Source: CAZNUM01 sp046861615
GTDB lineage: Bacteria > Fidelibacterota > Marinisomatia > Marinisomatales > TCS55
Reading direction: 5' to 3'
NCBI GenBank assembly: GCA_046861615.1
Contig: JBHHUS010000021.1
Coordinates: forward strand, 1 to 30,797
Length of the DNA stretch: 30,797 nucleotides
In this document: in pieces, positions 15,500-24,857 of the stretch
How the letters are laid out: each line of letters starts with the position of its first letter
How positions within the stretch are numbered: the stretch's first letter is position 1
The notes under the pieces: generated by a model
What the model was told of the DNA's origin: nothing
Database searches by the model: none
What the model saw: the letters and a program-made list of their open reading frames with translations, nothing else
Program-made: the position numbers and the translations under genes

Positions 15500-18400
15500 G
15501 TGGTCAACCCTGACCATTTTTATTGGGTTATTGAACGCTCAATTTATTCAGGAAGCAGTAATTACCGCCGATATATCCGATTCTACGATCACAGTATTCA
15601 ACGATAGTAGTAGCTACAGCGGACTTTTCGCTGATTCGCTTTTACCCCGGACGGTGGGTCCCTTGTATTTTCAACTCCCGTTGTTAACCAGTTTTTCCGT
15701 TGAAAAGAATGATACTTCTTTAACATCAACTCAACCCATTTCGCTGGAATTGATCCCGGCCGGAAATTTGAGTTCTTCCGGAACATTTTTCCGCAGTTTA
15801 GAATTAAACGCCAATGGTAGTTCTCAATTTTCAGGGGGATTACGTTTTCAATTGACCGGTGATTTAGGAAGCGATATTCGCGTTTCCGGCATTCTGGCGG
15901 ATGAAACATTACCGATTCAACCGGATGGTACTACCGCTTCCCTGGATGAAATTGATCGTGTTTTTCTGCAGATTGATCATCCCTACGGACAGGTGTTTAC
16001 CGGAGATGTATTATTGAAAGCCGGCAGCGGAAAATTTTATCAATACCAACGTAACATGGTGGGAATAAAAAGTAATTTTATTTTTGGATCCTGGTCCGGC
16101 ACAGCGGGACTGGGAGGTTCCAAGGGAATATTCAGGACGCTGGAGATGAAAGGTCAGGAAGGAAACCAGGGACCGTATTTTTTAACCTCCAATGATGGTA
16201 ACCGGAATATTACTATTGCCGCTGGTTCGGAGAAAGTCTGGCTGGATGGTAAACTGCTTTCGCGTGGAGAAAGTTATGATTATTCCATCGACTACAGTAC
16301 TGGTGAATTATTTTTTACACCGGAGCATTTAATTCATTTTGATTCTGATATCCATGTAGAGTATCAATACCTGGACAGTGGTTATCGACAGGATTTAATA
16401 GAGAGTTCCCTGACGGGGGAACTGGGTACCGGAGGCCAGTTTCAGGTAGCCTATTTTTCAGAAAAGGATCGCACTGGGTCGCGCATTGCTCAGCTGCCTG
16501 AAAGGGAACGAAAATTATTGCAACAAGCAGGTGATAGCGTCGTCGAAGATCAGGGTGCTGTTGCCGATTCAACCGGGGATTATATTTTGACAGCGGGAAT
16601 ATATGTATATGACCCCTTGCAATCAGATTTTCAAGCACCCCGGTATGCGGTGAATTTTATGTACGACGGAGCGGGAGGTAGCTATAAGCGTCAGATTTCC
16701 GGGACAGGGGCAATTTATTACGAATTTATTCCCGAATCAGAGCGCTCGCAGTATCTTGATCTATATAGTCCCTCCCGACGTTTAAAAGCACCCGTGGCTC
16801 AGAAACTAGTTCATTTTCAAGGCGATTTACCCGTTTCCGATAATCTCCGGCTCTCGACTGAATTGGCTTACTCAATTAATGATGAAAACACCCTTTCACC
16901 ACTCCAAGATAGTGATAATCGTGGTTATGCTCAACGGTTTAATCTTTCCGCCTCGCGGATTAATCTGGGAGAACGGCTTTCATTTGATTACGATATTGAA
17001 TACTGGCAGGAGGGATCCCGCTTTTTACCCCTGCAGTGGGACCGGTCAGTCACTTTCAACTCGGACTGGGACATCAGCGGTGATCAGGGTGGTAAGGAAA
17101 GTGTTTCAGCTGTTAAATCTAATCTTTACATCGGAGAAAATATTCAGAACAATGTGCAATTTTCCCAGTTTCGTTCAACTAATGGTAATAAAAAAAGAAT
17201 TTCTGATAATTTCGCATATAGTGGTAAATACATTAATAATCTAAAGTTATTCTTTAGTACAATCCAATCGGATTCAAAATATCAAAAGGGGATGGTATCA
17301 GTGGTGCTTTTACCCGGGTATTTCCATCCCTATTTTTCCTGGGATCATGAAATAGCTCAAGACCGTTACAAGTATGATCGTCTGAGCGTCGGTTATCAAT
17401 TTAAAAAGCAGAGGCTGCAAACCTCTCTGGGAGTAGGCCAGCGTAACGATTGGTTGACCAAACGAGAATATAGCCGTGCTTTTCAGCCATCAAGTAAAGG
17501 CTACTTTGGAGAATTTAATTATCAATTAAGAACCGCCGGTGGGTGGAATCAAAAAGTTACGATGCGTAAACGGATTCTGACCGATTACTCCGTCGGGAAA
17601 ACCTCTGATTTCGATAATTATCGGATTAATTTGAACTACCAGCAACGGACTTCACCTTTACGGTATGATTTAATGCTGCTGAATGAAACCTCACTAACGG
17701 AGTCCCGGGCAATTGTTTACGATTCTGTCGGAACGGGTCTGGGTTATTACCGGTATGATCCCCAGTTTAATGATTATATCCAGGATCCGGGAGGTGCCTA
17801 TGTTGCCCGGACTATTTTCACCGGCGATCGCAAGTCGGAGAACAGGGCTTCACTTACCCAACGCCTGGGAATTGATTTAGGGCGGTTACCATTAACCGGG
17901 CTTAATAATTTATCTTATCGTCTGGACATGCAGGCAGAGTATCGTGGTTCGGATAAAGGTAATGGTATTTTTCATAATTCTGCTCTGGGTGCACCGGATG
18001 TCACCCGCTCCCGGTATTATCTCCGTAATGAACTGGATTATAATCTGGCTCCCTTTCGTCGCTGGAAGGGATGGACGCTTCTGAATCGGGATCTCAACGG
18101 ATTTGATCCCCGGGGACAGGAATATCGTAAACGAATGGAACAGGGTCTGTATTTTCAGGAAACGGTGACGGCAAACGTAAAATTAATTGGATCAATGGAT
18201 CATCATTCACTGGAGAATAAATCTGAGTTGTCTGACCTGAGGAAGCGTCAGTTCACCGGAACAAACATTGAAGGTGGCTTAATGCTGTATCCCGACCCGG
18301 CTTTCAAGGGAAGCATCGTATTTGTCAATCGCCGCGACAGCGGTACTGCCAGGGACGGTAATGATTTCAACGCTTATTCAAATGGAATCAAAACGGATTT

Positions 18401-18650
18401 TATCTGGTTCTCGGGGAAAAAAGGTCGATTGGAGGCCTTGTTTGAATTTCACCAGGCGCTTGGTGATAAATTCAGCACGCCTCCGGAAGCATTAAAAGGT
18501 TTAGCGCCGGGGAAAACAGTGCGCCTTAATCTGGAAGGAAGTTATCTGGTAGGAGACGTTCTTTCGGTCATTGTTAACCTGATGTACCAGGATGACAATC
18601 GGTTTAATCATTTTATAACTGTCTCAGGAGAATTACGTGCACAATTTTAG
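15489..18650 (+). CDS. Large outer-membrane beta-barrel protein
   Basis: Encodes 1053 residues with an N-terminal signal (LTIFIGLLNAQ). An N-terminal region (about 90-300) carries QGPYFLTSNDG, VWLDGKLLSRGESYDYSIDY and STGELFFTPEHLI, a pattern I associate with large outer-membrane proteins of FCB phyla. The remaining 700 or so residues alternate polar and aromatic residues in long beta-hairpins (for example RLSVGYQFKKQRLQTSLGVG) and end with SGELRAQF, a C-terminal phenylalanine typical of BAM-inserted barrels. A barrel this large suggests a translocon or adhesin-like pore; SprA of the type IX system is a loose comparison, but homology to it is not shown here. The start at 15489 overlaps the propeller gene, and the 3' end overlaps the Omp85-like gene by 14 bases. 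Confidence 0.75.
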   Translation: MLNRWSTLTIFIGLLNAQFIQEAVITADISDSTITVFNDSSSYSGLFADSLLPRTVGPLYFQLPLLTSFSVEKNDTSLTSTQPISLELIPAGNLSSSGTFFRSLELNANGSSQFSGGLRFQLTGDLGSDIRVSGILADETLPIQPDGTTASLDEIDRVFLQIDHPYGQVFTGDVLLKAGSGKFYQYQRNMVGIKSNFIFGSWSGTAGLGGSKGIFRTLEMKGQEGNQGPYFLTSNDGNRNITIAAGSEKVWLDGKLLSRGESYDYSIDYSTGELFFTPEHLIHFDSDIHVEYQYLDSGYRQDLIESSLTGELGTGGQFQVAYFSEKDRTGSRIAQLPERERKLLQQAGDSVVEDQGAVADSTGDYILTAGIYVYDPLQSDFQAPRYAVNFMYDGAGGSYKRQISGTGAIYYEFIPESERSQYLDLYSPSRRLKAPVAQKLVHFQGDLPVSDNLRLSTELAYSINDENTLSPLQDSDNRGYAQRFNLSASRINLGERLSFDYDIEYWQEGSRFLPLQWDRSVTFNSDWDISGDQGGKESVSAVKSNLYIGENIQNNVQFSQFRSTNGNKKRISDNFAYSGKYINNLKLFFSTIQSDSKYQKGMVSVVLLPGYFHPYFSWDHEIAQDRYKYDRLSVGYQFKKQRLQTSLGVGQRNDWLTKREYSRAFQPSSKGYFGEFNYQLRTAGGWNQKVTMRKRILTDYSVGKTSDFDNYRINLNYQQRTSPLRYDLMLLNETSLTESRAIVYDSVGTGLGYYRYDPQFNDYIQDPGGAYVARTIFTGDRKSENRASLTQRLGIDLGRLPLTGLNNLSYRLDMQAEYRGSDKGNGIFHNSALGAPDVTRSRYYLRNELDYNLAPFRRWKGWTLLNRDLNGFDPRGQEYRKRMEQGLYFQETVTANVKLIGSMDHHSLENKSELSDLRKRQFTGTNIEGGLMLYPDPAFKGSIVFVNRRDSGTARDGNDFNAYSNGIKTDFIWFSGKKGRLEALFEFHQALGDKFSTPPEALKGLAPGKTVRLNLEGSYLVGDVLSVIVNLMYQDDNRFNHFITVSGELRAQF

Positions 18651-19995
18651 AAAAATCATGCTTGTATTTTACGGTGGATTTATTTGGTGTCAGACCGTTC
18701 AGATTGTTACCGATAACGGGTACCAGAGTCTGACGGCAGTTACTGAAGCTAATCAGGTTTTAAAACAGTTTTTGGAAGAATCGGGAGATTTAGGTGCTCG
18801 ATTTGATCTGGAGCGAGCCCGGAAGCTGCCGCTGCCCCGGGCAGAATACCGTTACTCTTCCGGCGATTTCAAGGTTGATTCTCTTGTCTTTTTCGGCTCG
18901 AACGCTGTTCACACTACGATCGCGTCGGTTGTCTTTCAATCTTTATTGCGGTCAAAACCTGAATCTGGGACCAGGAAGCGATTCCGGGAGGTACAGACCG
19001 CTTTCAGCTTTATAACCGATCAAACAACCCTTCAATTTGCCCGGTATGGTGAAAAAAGGGTTGCTGCTATTGTTGAATTCAATCCGGAGTTCAAAAGTTA
19101 TTTAAGCGGTTTGTTAGGCACTAATCGAAGCCAATCAGGTGCATGGGAGACCACCGGTGAATTTAATCTGCATTTAGAAAATCCCTTTGGAGCTGCCACT
19201 ACTACGGAGGTACAATGGAATCAACCCTCAGGAAGTTCAAGAAGTCTGAACCTGTATGCTGAAATACCGGCTTTACCATGGCTTCCATTCGGCGCAGAAG
19301 GAAACTTTTCCCATGAATTACAGGGTAACTTGTTTATGACTCAATCTCTGTCGGGGGCGATTACCGGGTTAAGTCAATGGGGAATCTGGCATTTCGGTCT
19401 CCGCAGTGAAGTGATGTTGCCGTTGGATGGCGAGGATACTTCCGGGAGTTCTGATTTTCAATCCAGACAGATTATTGCCGGGTTAAAGGGCGACCGGCGA
19501 AATAACCGGTGGTTGCCATCCAGCGGTTCCCACTGGAATTGGTCAGTGGTAACGGGTCAAACAATGAAAGATCAGAAGAGCCACCGTAATCTCGGACTTT
19601 CCATAAACAGTGGATACTTTTTTAATGCCGGGAAACAAATTTTGTATCTTAAAGTGTGGGGGCAGGGGACATGGGTGAAAAATTTACAATTGCACCAGGG
19701 ACAACAGATTCGTTTTGGTGGAAATTCCACTTTACGTGGATATAATAAAGATCAATTCTCAGCCGATTGGGTAGTCATCCCTGCGGTTGAATGGATTCCG
19801 TTACATTCCCGAGAATCTCAGTTCTTTTCGTTTTTAAATACTGCAATTTATAAAACTAATTATTTCCCCGTTGGATATGGTTTTGGATTTCGGCAATTTA
19901 GACACGGGTTTTTAGTGGAACTGGTGTTAGGATTAAGTCGTGGGAATAAAATATCAGCGAGTAAAATTCATATTCAAGTCAGCACAGAATTATAA
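18637..19995 (+). CDS. Omp85-superfamily outer-membrane barrel protein
   Basis: Encodes 452 residues. The start is GTG at 18637, supported by AGGAG about eight bases upstream; it lies inside the previous gene. A hydrophobic N-terminus ends near FIWCQ. Residues about 70-150 look like one POTRA-type domain (DSLVFFGSNAVHTTIASVVF, then VAAIVEFNPEF). The rest is a beta-barrel with the Omp85 hallmark GGNSTLRGY (LRGY at 366-369), the loop-6 motif that reaches into the barrel lumen. The single POTRA and short length suggest a specialised TamA/TpsB-like or other accessory member rather than the main BamA, which usually has five POTRAs. It could insert or export the adjacent large barrel or propeller protein. 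That link is inferred from the overlapping genes. Confidence 0.8.
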   Translation: MHNFRKIMLVFYGGFIWCQTVQIVTDNGYQSLTAVTEANQVLKQFLEESGDLGARFDLERARKLPLPRAEYRYSSGDFKVDSLVFFGSNAVHTTIASVVFQSLLRSKPESGTRKRFREVQTAFSFITDQTTLQFARYGEKRVAAIVEFNPEFKSYLSGLLGTNRSQSGAWETTGEFNLHLENPFGAATTTEVQWNQPSGSSRSLNLYAEIPALPWLPFGAEGNFSHELQGNLFMTQSLSGAITGLSQWGIWHFGLRSEVMLPLDGEDTSGSSDFQSRQIIAGLKGDRRNNRWLPSSGSHWNWSVVTGQTMKDQKSHRNLGLSINSGYFFNAGKQILYLKVWGQGTWVKNLQLHQGQQIRFGGNSTLRGYNKDQFSADWVVIPAVEWIPLHSRESQFFSFLNTAIYKTNYFPVGYGFGFRQFRHGFLVELVLGLSRGNKISASKIHIQVSTEL

Positions 19996-22085
19996 TGAAT
20001 AAACAGTTAATTAATTTATTTCAAAATCATCCCGGTAGATTTTATCGTCAACGGGAATTGATTAAAATATTAAAGATTAAACCGGGAGCGAAGGCCAACT
20101 TTTTAAAAGAACTTGATTCGTTAAAAAAATCGGGCGTTATCAAGCAAGTTAAAGGTCAACGATACACCCTCTCAAAAGAGAGCAATAAGGTTGAAGGGAC
20201 CTTGTCCGTTGCTCAGAAAGGGTTTGGTTTTGTTATCGTTGGCAAGGATCAACCGGATATTTTTATCGGGCGGCGGCAGTTGGGGGATGCCATAAATGGC
20301 GACATTGTCCGGGTGCAATTGGCTAGGAAGGATAGCCCGGCGGGACCCCGGGGCCGAATCGTAAAAGTTATTGAGCGGAAAAGTGATTACTTTATCGGTG
20401 TAACCTACAAAGACCAGAATCAGTACTGGCTTTCCCTTTCTCCCGTGACACCGGCCCGGGGAATCAGGTTACTGCCGCGGAAACCGATTAAATTTAAGAC
20501 GGATCACGTGGTTAAAGCAGTTGTTAAAGATTGGGGTACCGCCTTCACTCCCATTCTGGCGGAAGTTGAGGAAATCATTGGTTCTTCTGAAGATCCGGCC
20601 AACGATGTTAAAATGATTATTGCCAAGTATGATTACCATCTGGATTTTCCTCAAGCGGTCCGTTCGGAGCTGAAAACCCTGAATGAAGGTTTGATAAAAC
20701 GTGAGATTCCCAATCGTAAGGATTTACGCCGATGGATCACTATGACTATTGATCCGGAAGATGCCCGGGATTTTGATGATGCTCTTTCAATTCGTGAAAT
20801 TGGTCAGGGTTTCCTGCTGGGTGTTCACATTGCCGATGTAACCCATTTTGTATCCGCCGGTTCACGGTTGGATCGCGAAGCGCTGAATCGGGGCACTTCA
20901 GTCTATTTTACTGAAGGTGTGGTCTCCATGCTGCCGGAAATCCTTTCTGCTGATTTATGTTCGCTGAAGCCGGATCAGGATCGTTTAGCCGTTTCCTGCC
21001 TAATAAAGTTGAATCGGGATTTCGAAGTCCAAAGGGTAGAGGTTATGCCGACGGTGATCCGCAGTTCCCAGCGATTTAATTACCGACAGGTACAGGCTAT
21101 TTTAGACGGGCGGAAAGATCACCGATTAAAAAAGGAATTGAAACTGTTGGAACGCCTGAGCCGGGTGCTGTTTTCCCGTCGTTCGGCAGAGGGCAGCATC
21201 GATTTTGATATTCCGGAACCAAATTTTGCGCTGACTGCGGAAGGAATTCCCCATGAGATTAGACCCAGTGAACGACTCCAAAGTCACCGGTTGGTGGAAG
21301 AATGTATGTTGCTGGCCAACCGTCTGGTGGCGGAACAAATTCCCTCACTGTTACCCAAGCGTTACCCGTTTATTTACCGGATTCATGATAAACCGGAGAA
21401 AGCGGATATCCTTCGTTTCATTGAATTGATTAACCGTTTACCTTTAGACATTTTCCTTTCGGAAGATGGATTTACGACCGGTAAAATTAAAACTGTTTTA
21501 ACCCGGGTGGCGGATTCTCCTTACAAACATTTAATTGAAACCGTGGCCCTGCGAACCATGACTAAAGCTGCTTATTCCCACAAAAACAGAGGCCATTTCG
21601 GTTTGGCCTTTAAATCTTATACCCATTTCACATCCCCCATCCGCCGTTACCCGGACCTGATGGTACATCGGATTATCAAATTGGCTCATCGTGGTACTTT
21701 TTTACCCCGTAAAGAATGGGATGAGTGGATGGATCGGGGGATTAAACAAGCCAATGAAATGGAACTGGTGGCACTCCGGGCAGAGCGGGAATACATTAAA
21801 ATCAAGCAGTTACGATGGTTGTCAACCCAAGTGGGAAATGTTTTCAACGGGATCATTTCCGGTGTAATCAATATTGGTCTGTTTGTCGAATTAAAGGAAT
21901 CCCTGGCCGAAGGATTAATTCACATTGATTCTTTGGATGATGACACCTACAGTTATAATGAGGATAATTATTGTCTGCGGGGGAATCGGCTTCACCAGGA
22001 GTTTCAACTTGGCGATCCAGTTAAAGTACGTGTTCTTTCCGTGCTTTTTGAGAAACAGAGAGCTAACTTTGTTCTCGAAAATTAA
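19995..22085 (+). CDS. rnr: Ribonuclease R (RNase II family)
   Basis: Processive 3'-5' exoribonuclease that degrades structured RNA. The 696 residues hold an N-terminal winged-helix-like segment (about 1-60), cold-shock/OB domains (GTLSVAQKGFGFVIVG, from about 69) and the RNB catalytic domain. The active-site aspartates D253, D259, D261 and D262 in DPEDARDFDDAL are intact. The RNB end motif HFTSPIRRYPDLMVHR is also present. A C-terminal S1 domain (GIISGVINIGLFVEL) follows, ending without the long basic tail of the E. coli enzyme. The ATG shares its A with the upstream TAA, and the stop abuts the next ATG, so translation is probably coupled through this stretch. Confidence 0.96.
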   Translation: MNKQLINLFQNHPGRFYRQRELIKILKIKPGAKANFLKELDSLKKSGVIKQVKGQRYTLSKESNKVEGTLSVAQKGFGFVIVGKDQPDIFIGRRQLGDAINGDIVRVQLARKDSPAGPRGRIVKVIERKSDYFIGVTYKDQNQYWLSLSPVTPARGIRLLPRKPIKFKTDHVVKAVVKDWGTAFTPILAEVEEIIGSSEDPANDVKMIIAKYDYHLDFPQAVRSELKTLNEGLIKREIPNRKDLRRWITMTIDPEDARDFDDALSIREIGQGFLLGVHIADVTHFVSAGSRLDREALNRGTSVYFTEGVVSMLPEILSADLCSLKPDQDRLAVSCLIKLNRDFEVQRVEVMPTVIRSSQRFNYRQVQAILDGRKDHRLKKELKLLERLSRVLFSRRSAEGSIDFDIPEPNFALTAEGIPHEIRPSERLQSHRLVEECMLLANRLVAEQIPSLLPKRYPFIYRIHDKPEKADILRFIELINRLPLDIFLSEDGFTTGKIKTVLTRVADSPYKHLIETVALRTMTKAAYSHKNRGHFGLAFKSYTHFTSPIRRYPDLMVHRIIKLAHRGTFLPRKEWDEWMDRGIKQANEMELVALRAEREYIKIKQLRWLSTQVGNVFNGIISGVINIGLFVELKESLAEGLIHIDSLDDDTYSYNEDNYCLRGNRLHQEFQLGDPVKVRVLSVLFEKQRANFVLEN

Positions 22086-23105
22086 ATGAAACGCTCACAA
22101 AGACAAATCTTTCCATTCGCTCTTTTTATCCTGCTGCTGTTATGGGGATGTCAAAAGCTGAAACCGGAGGCAAGGGGAGGCGATAATGAATTGGTAGTGG
22201 TGGTTGATCCGGAAAATGTATCCGCCATTACAAAAGTGATTGCTTCAATTTTTACGGATACTTTGTATACCCCACAGCCGGAACCTTATTATCGAATTCA
22301 ATACGTGGAACCGGGTGATTTTGACGATATTAAGCAATCCGTGAATGTCATTGTTGGTGCGCTGGGGACTAACCTGGAGAGCGATGGAGTAAAATTGATG
22401 CGTCAACTGTTAAATAAAAAACAGTATGCTTCCTCGATTGAAGGAAACAATCACCTCATATTCGCTCGGAATGTTTTCGCCCGAAATCAGAATTACTTGT
22501 TAATTAACGGCCCTGATTTGGAGTCCATCCTACAGCATGTGACCGAAGAGGGACCGTGGTTGAAACACCAGTTCGACGCTTTATTCACCGAACGGCAAAG
22601 TAAGTATTTATTTGAATCTGCTCGTCAAAAAGATTTGGAAAAGGAACTGGCCCAGAAATACGGGTGGTCTCTGAATATTCCGTGGGGATACACCACTCTG
22701 CGTGATAGCGCCGAACAGGGCTTGTTTTGGATTGGAAGGGAAATTCCCTACCGCTGGTTGGTGATTCACTGGGAGACAGGTCTGGTGTTTTCAGACAGTG
22801 CTTCTGTCCGAAAGTATGCGTATTCATTTTTACCGGATTACCTGGGGAATATCCGTTACACCGACTACCGGTTTTCAATGGAGCCGACGGATTTTAACGA
22901 TTGGGCTGCCTGGAAAATTACAGGGTTATGGGAACATCTGGATGAAGCCCAGGGAGGCCCCTCCATTGGTTACTTATTTTATGATGAAAAAACAGATCAA
23001 ACCTTTTTCATTTTCACCATGATTTTTTATCCCGGAAAGGAAAAATACATTCTTCTCCGACAAGTGGATATTATTGCCCATTCTTTTCGGATTGTTAGTA
23101 ACTGA
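22086..23105 (+). CDS. DUF4837-like lipoprotein
   Basis: Encodes 339 residues with a lipoprotein signal: a basic start (KRSQRQ), a hydrophobic core and the lipobox LWGC with C22 as the lipidated cysteine. The mature protein contains NELVVVVDPENVS, a long central charged region, and GLFWIGREIPYRWLVIHW followed by aromatic segments, which I associate with DUF4837 proteins of Bacteroidetes-group bacteria. The match is from recall only. It follows RNase R with no gap. Likely anchored to an envelope membrane by the enzyme encoded at 13797 (Lgt). The biochemical function of this family is unknown. Confidence 0.75.
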   Translation: MKRSQRQIFPFALFILLLLWGCQKLKPEARGGDNELVVVVDPENVSAITKVIASIFTDTLYTPQPEPYYRIQYVEPGDFDDIKQSVNVIVGALGTNLESDGVKLMRQLLNKKQYASSIEGNNHLIFARNVFARNQNYLLINGPDLESILQHVTEEGPWLKHQFDALFTERQSKYLFESARQKDLEKELAQKYGWSLNIPWGYTTLRDSAEQGLFWIGREIPYRWLVIHWETGLVFSDSASVRKYAYSFLPDYLGNIRYTDYRFSMEPTDFNDWAAWKITGLWEHLDEAQGGPSIGYLFYDEKTDQTFFIFTMIFYPGKEKYILLRQVDIIAHSFRIVSN

Positions 23106-23185
23106 GCCGGGGAAACCGAGTTTTACAGGTGAATTTTACATTTAAGGAAATAGTCTGTCGGTCGCTTACGCATGGTGTCTAAATT

Positions 23186-24064
23186 ATGAAAAAAGTTTTA
23201 ATTACTGGTGCGTTTGGACAGTTAGGCGCAGCCTGCCTTGAGCGGTTTAATCCCGATTATGAGTTGTTAGCTACCGATACCCACCTGCCAACACAGTCAT
23301 TTGATTACCAAACTCAATTACTCGATATCACTGATTTAAATTCGGTGGAGGCAGTAAAAAATGCATTCAATCCGGAGATTATCATTAACCTGGCTGCCAT
23401 GACCGATGTGGATGGCTGCGAACGGGAACCCATCGCAGCCCGGGAGATCAATGCTGCTGCAGTTCAAAATTTATTCCGAGGCTTTAACGGACATTTTATC
23501 CAACTTTCAACCGATTACGTTTTCGATGGCCTTAACGGCCCTTATGGGGAGACCGACGTTCCCCATCCGATTAATGTATATGGCCGGACCAAGGCAGAGG
23601 CGGACCAATGGCTGTTGGATCAGGCCGGTAAGGTGACCATTGTGCGGGCAAACGTCATTTTTGGCATGACCTCCGGAACAAAAGCCAGTTTTGTAAAATG
23701 GGTAGTGGAGGCATTGACGGAAAAGAAACCAATCCGGATAGTTAATGATCAAATTAATAATCCTACCTGGACGGTGGCGTTGGCTGATGTAATCGAAACA
23801 ATTATCCGTCAGAAGAAGATCGGGATTTACCATTACGGCGGTGCGGAATTCATTAACCGATACGAATTTGCTTTAAAGATAGCGGAAATATTTGATTTGA
23901 ACCCTGCCCTGATTGCACCAATTACGACGAATGAACTGAACCAGACTGCTGCCCGACCTTTGAAAAGTGGCCTACGGACTAAAAAAGTTGAAAAGGAGCT
24001 TGGAATTCATCCAATTTCGGTTGAAACATGTCTGCGGAAAATACGTTTACAAATGAATCCATGA
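23186..24064 (+). CDS. dTDP-4-dehydrorhamnose reductase (RmlD)-like protein
   Basis: Encodes 292 residues of the extended short-chain dehydrogenase fold. G8, G11 and G14 (TGAFGQLG) bind NAD(P)H; LSTDYVFDG (from 107) and Y132-x3-K136 (YGRTK) are the catalytic and structural motifs shared with RmlD. RmlD reduces dTDP-4-keto-L-rhamnose to dTDP-L-rhamnose. No RmlA, RmlB or RmlC gene lies in this window, so another NDP-sugar substrate is possible. The ATG at 23186 follows an 80-base gap with no promoter I can defend. Its stop overlaps the next start as ATGA. Confidence 0.85.
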   Translation: MKKVLITGAFGQLGAACLERFNPDYELLATDTHLPTQSFDYQTQLLDITDLNSVEAVKNAFNPEIIINLAAMTDVDGCEREPIAAREINAAAVQNLFRGFNGHFIQLSTDYVFDGLNGPYGETDVPHPINVYGRTKAEADQWLLDQAGKVTIVRANVIFGMTSGTKASFVKWVVEALTEKKPIRIVNDQINNPTWTVALADVIETIIRQKKIGIYHYGGAEFINRYEFALKIAEIFDLNPALIAPITTNELNQTAARPLKSGLRTKKVEKELGIHPISVETCLRKIRLQMNP

Positions 24065-24777
24065 AAACTGTCGTCATTTCACCCACCTACAACGAAAGTA
24101 AAAATATCAGTTCCCTGATCAAGTACGTATTTTCACTTTCAGGGGATTATCATTTGCTGATTATCGATGACAATTCACCAGATGGTACGGCAGACATTGT
24201 TCGTGGATTACAAGATCGCTATTCCAATTTACATCTTAAACAACGAGATCGAAAAAGGGGATTGGGTACAGCTTACGTGTTAGGATTTAAATGGGCATTG
24301 GAGCAGGGATTCGACAGCGTTGTCCAGATGGATGCGGATATGTCCCATGATCCCCTGGAGATACCCGCCATGGTTCAACTGTTGAATGGCTATGATCTGG
24401 TCATTGGTAGTCGGTACCACGGTGGCGTGAGTGTGGTGAACTGGCCTATCCGCCGATTGATATTAAGTTACGGGGCCAACTTGTACACCCGTATTGTTAC
24501 AGGCATGCCTTTTCGTGATGCCACCGGTGGCTATAAAGCCTGGCGTGCCAGTGTTTTAAGAGCGTTAGAGCTGGATTCTATCCGTTCGGAAGGGTATTCA
24601 TTCCAGATTGAAATGAATTTCAGAACCTGGCATAAGGGTTTTCAGATTGTGGAACATCCGATCATTTTTATTGATCGCACGGTTGGTGAGTCAAAGATGA
24701 GTCGTAAAATAATGGTTGAAGCGATGTTCATGGTCTGGCGCTTTCGCATCTGGAAAATATTTGGTTGGAATAAATAA
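24061..24777 (+). CDS. Family 2 glycosyltransferase, polyprenol phosphate mannose synthase (Dpm1)-like
   Basis: Encodes 238 residues. The N-terminus VVISPTYNES, DDNSPDG (D36, D37), the DAD metal motif in MDADMSHDP (91-93), and GSRYHGG with RDATGGYKAWR are typical of soluble Dpm1-type enzymes that move mannose or another sugar from a nucleotide donor to a polyprenyl phosphate on the cytoplasmic face. No C-terminal membrane helices are present. The start at 24061 was chosen over an earlier ATG at 24028 because it forms an ATGA overlap with the upstream stop and begins the domain. With the RmlD-like gene it suggests synthesis of a surface glycan or glycoprotein precursor. Confidence 0.88.
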   Translation: MKTVVISPTYNESKNISSLIKYVFSLSGDYHLLIIDDNSPDGTADIVRGLQDRYSNLHLKQRDRKRGLGTAYVLGFKWALEQGFDSVVQMDADMSHDPLEIPAMVQLLNGYDLVIGSRYHGGVSVVNWPIRRLILSYGANLYTRIVTGMPFRDATGGYKAWRASVLRALELDSIRSEGYSFQIEMNFRTWHKGFQIVEHPIIFIDRTVGESKMSRKIMVEAMFMVWRFRIWKIFGWNK

Positions 24778-24857
24778 GCTTCACACCGGGTTACTGAGAA
24801 TATCGTAAAACAATATTTTCCCTGTGGTTAAATTTGCACTCTTTTTAAAGTGATTAA

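Noticed and set aside
24837..24852. CACT/AGTG mini-hairpin before accA
   Set aside because: A four-base stem in AT-rich sequence is expected by chance.
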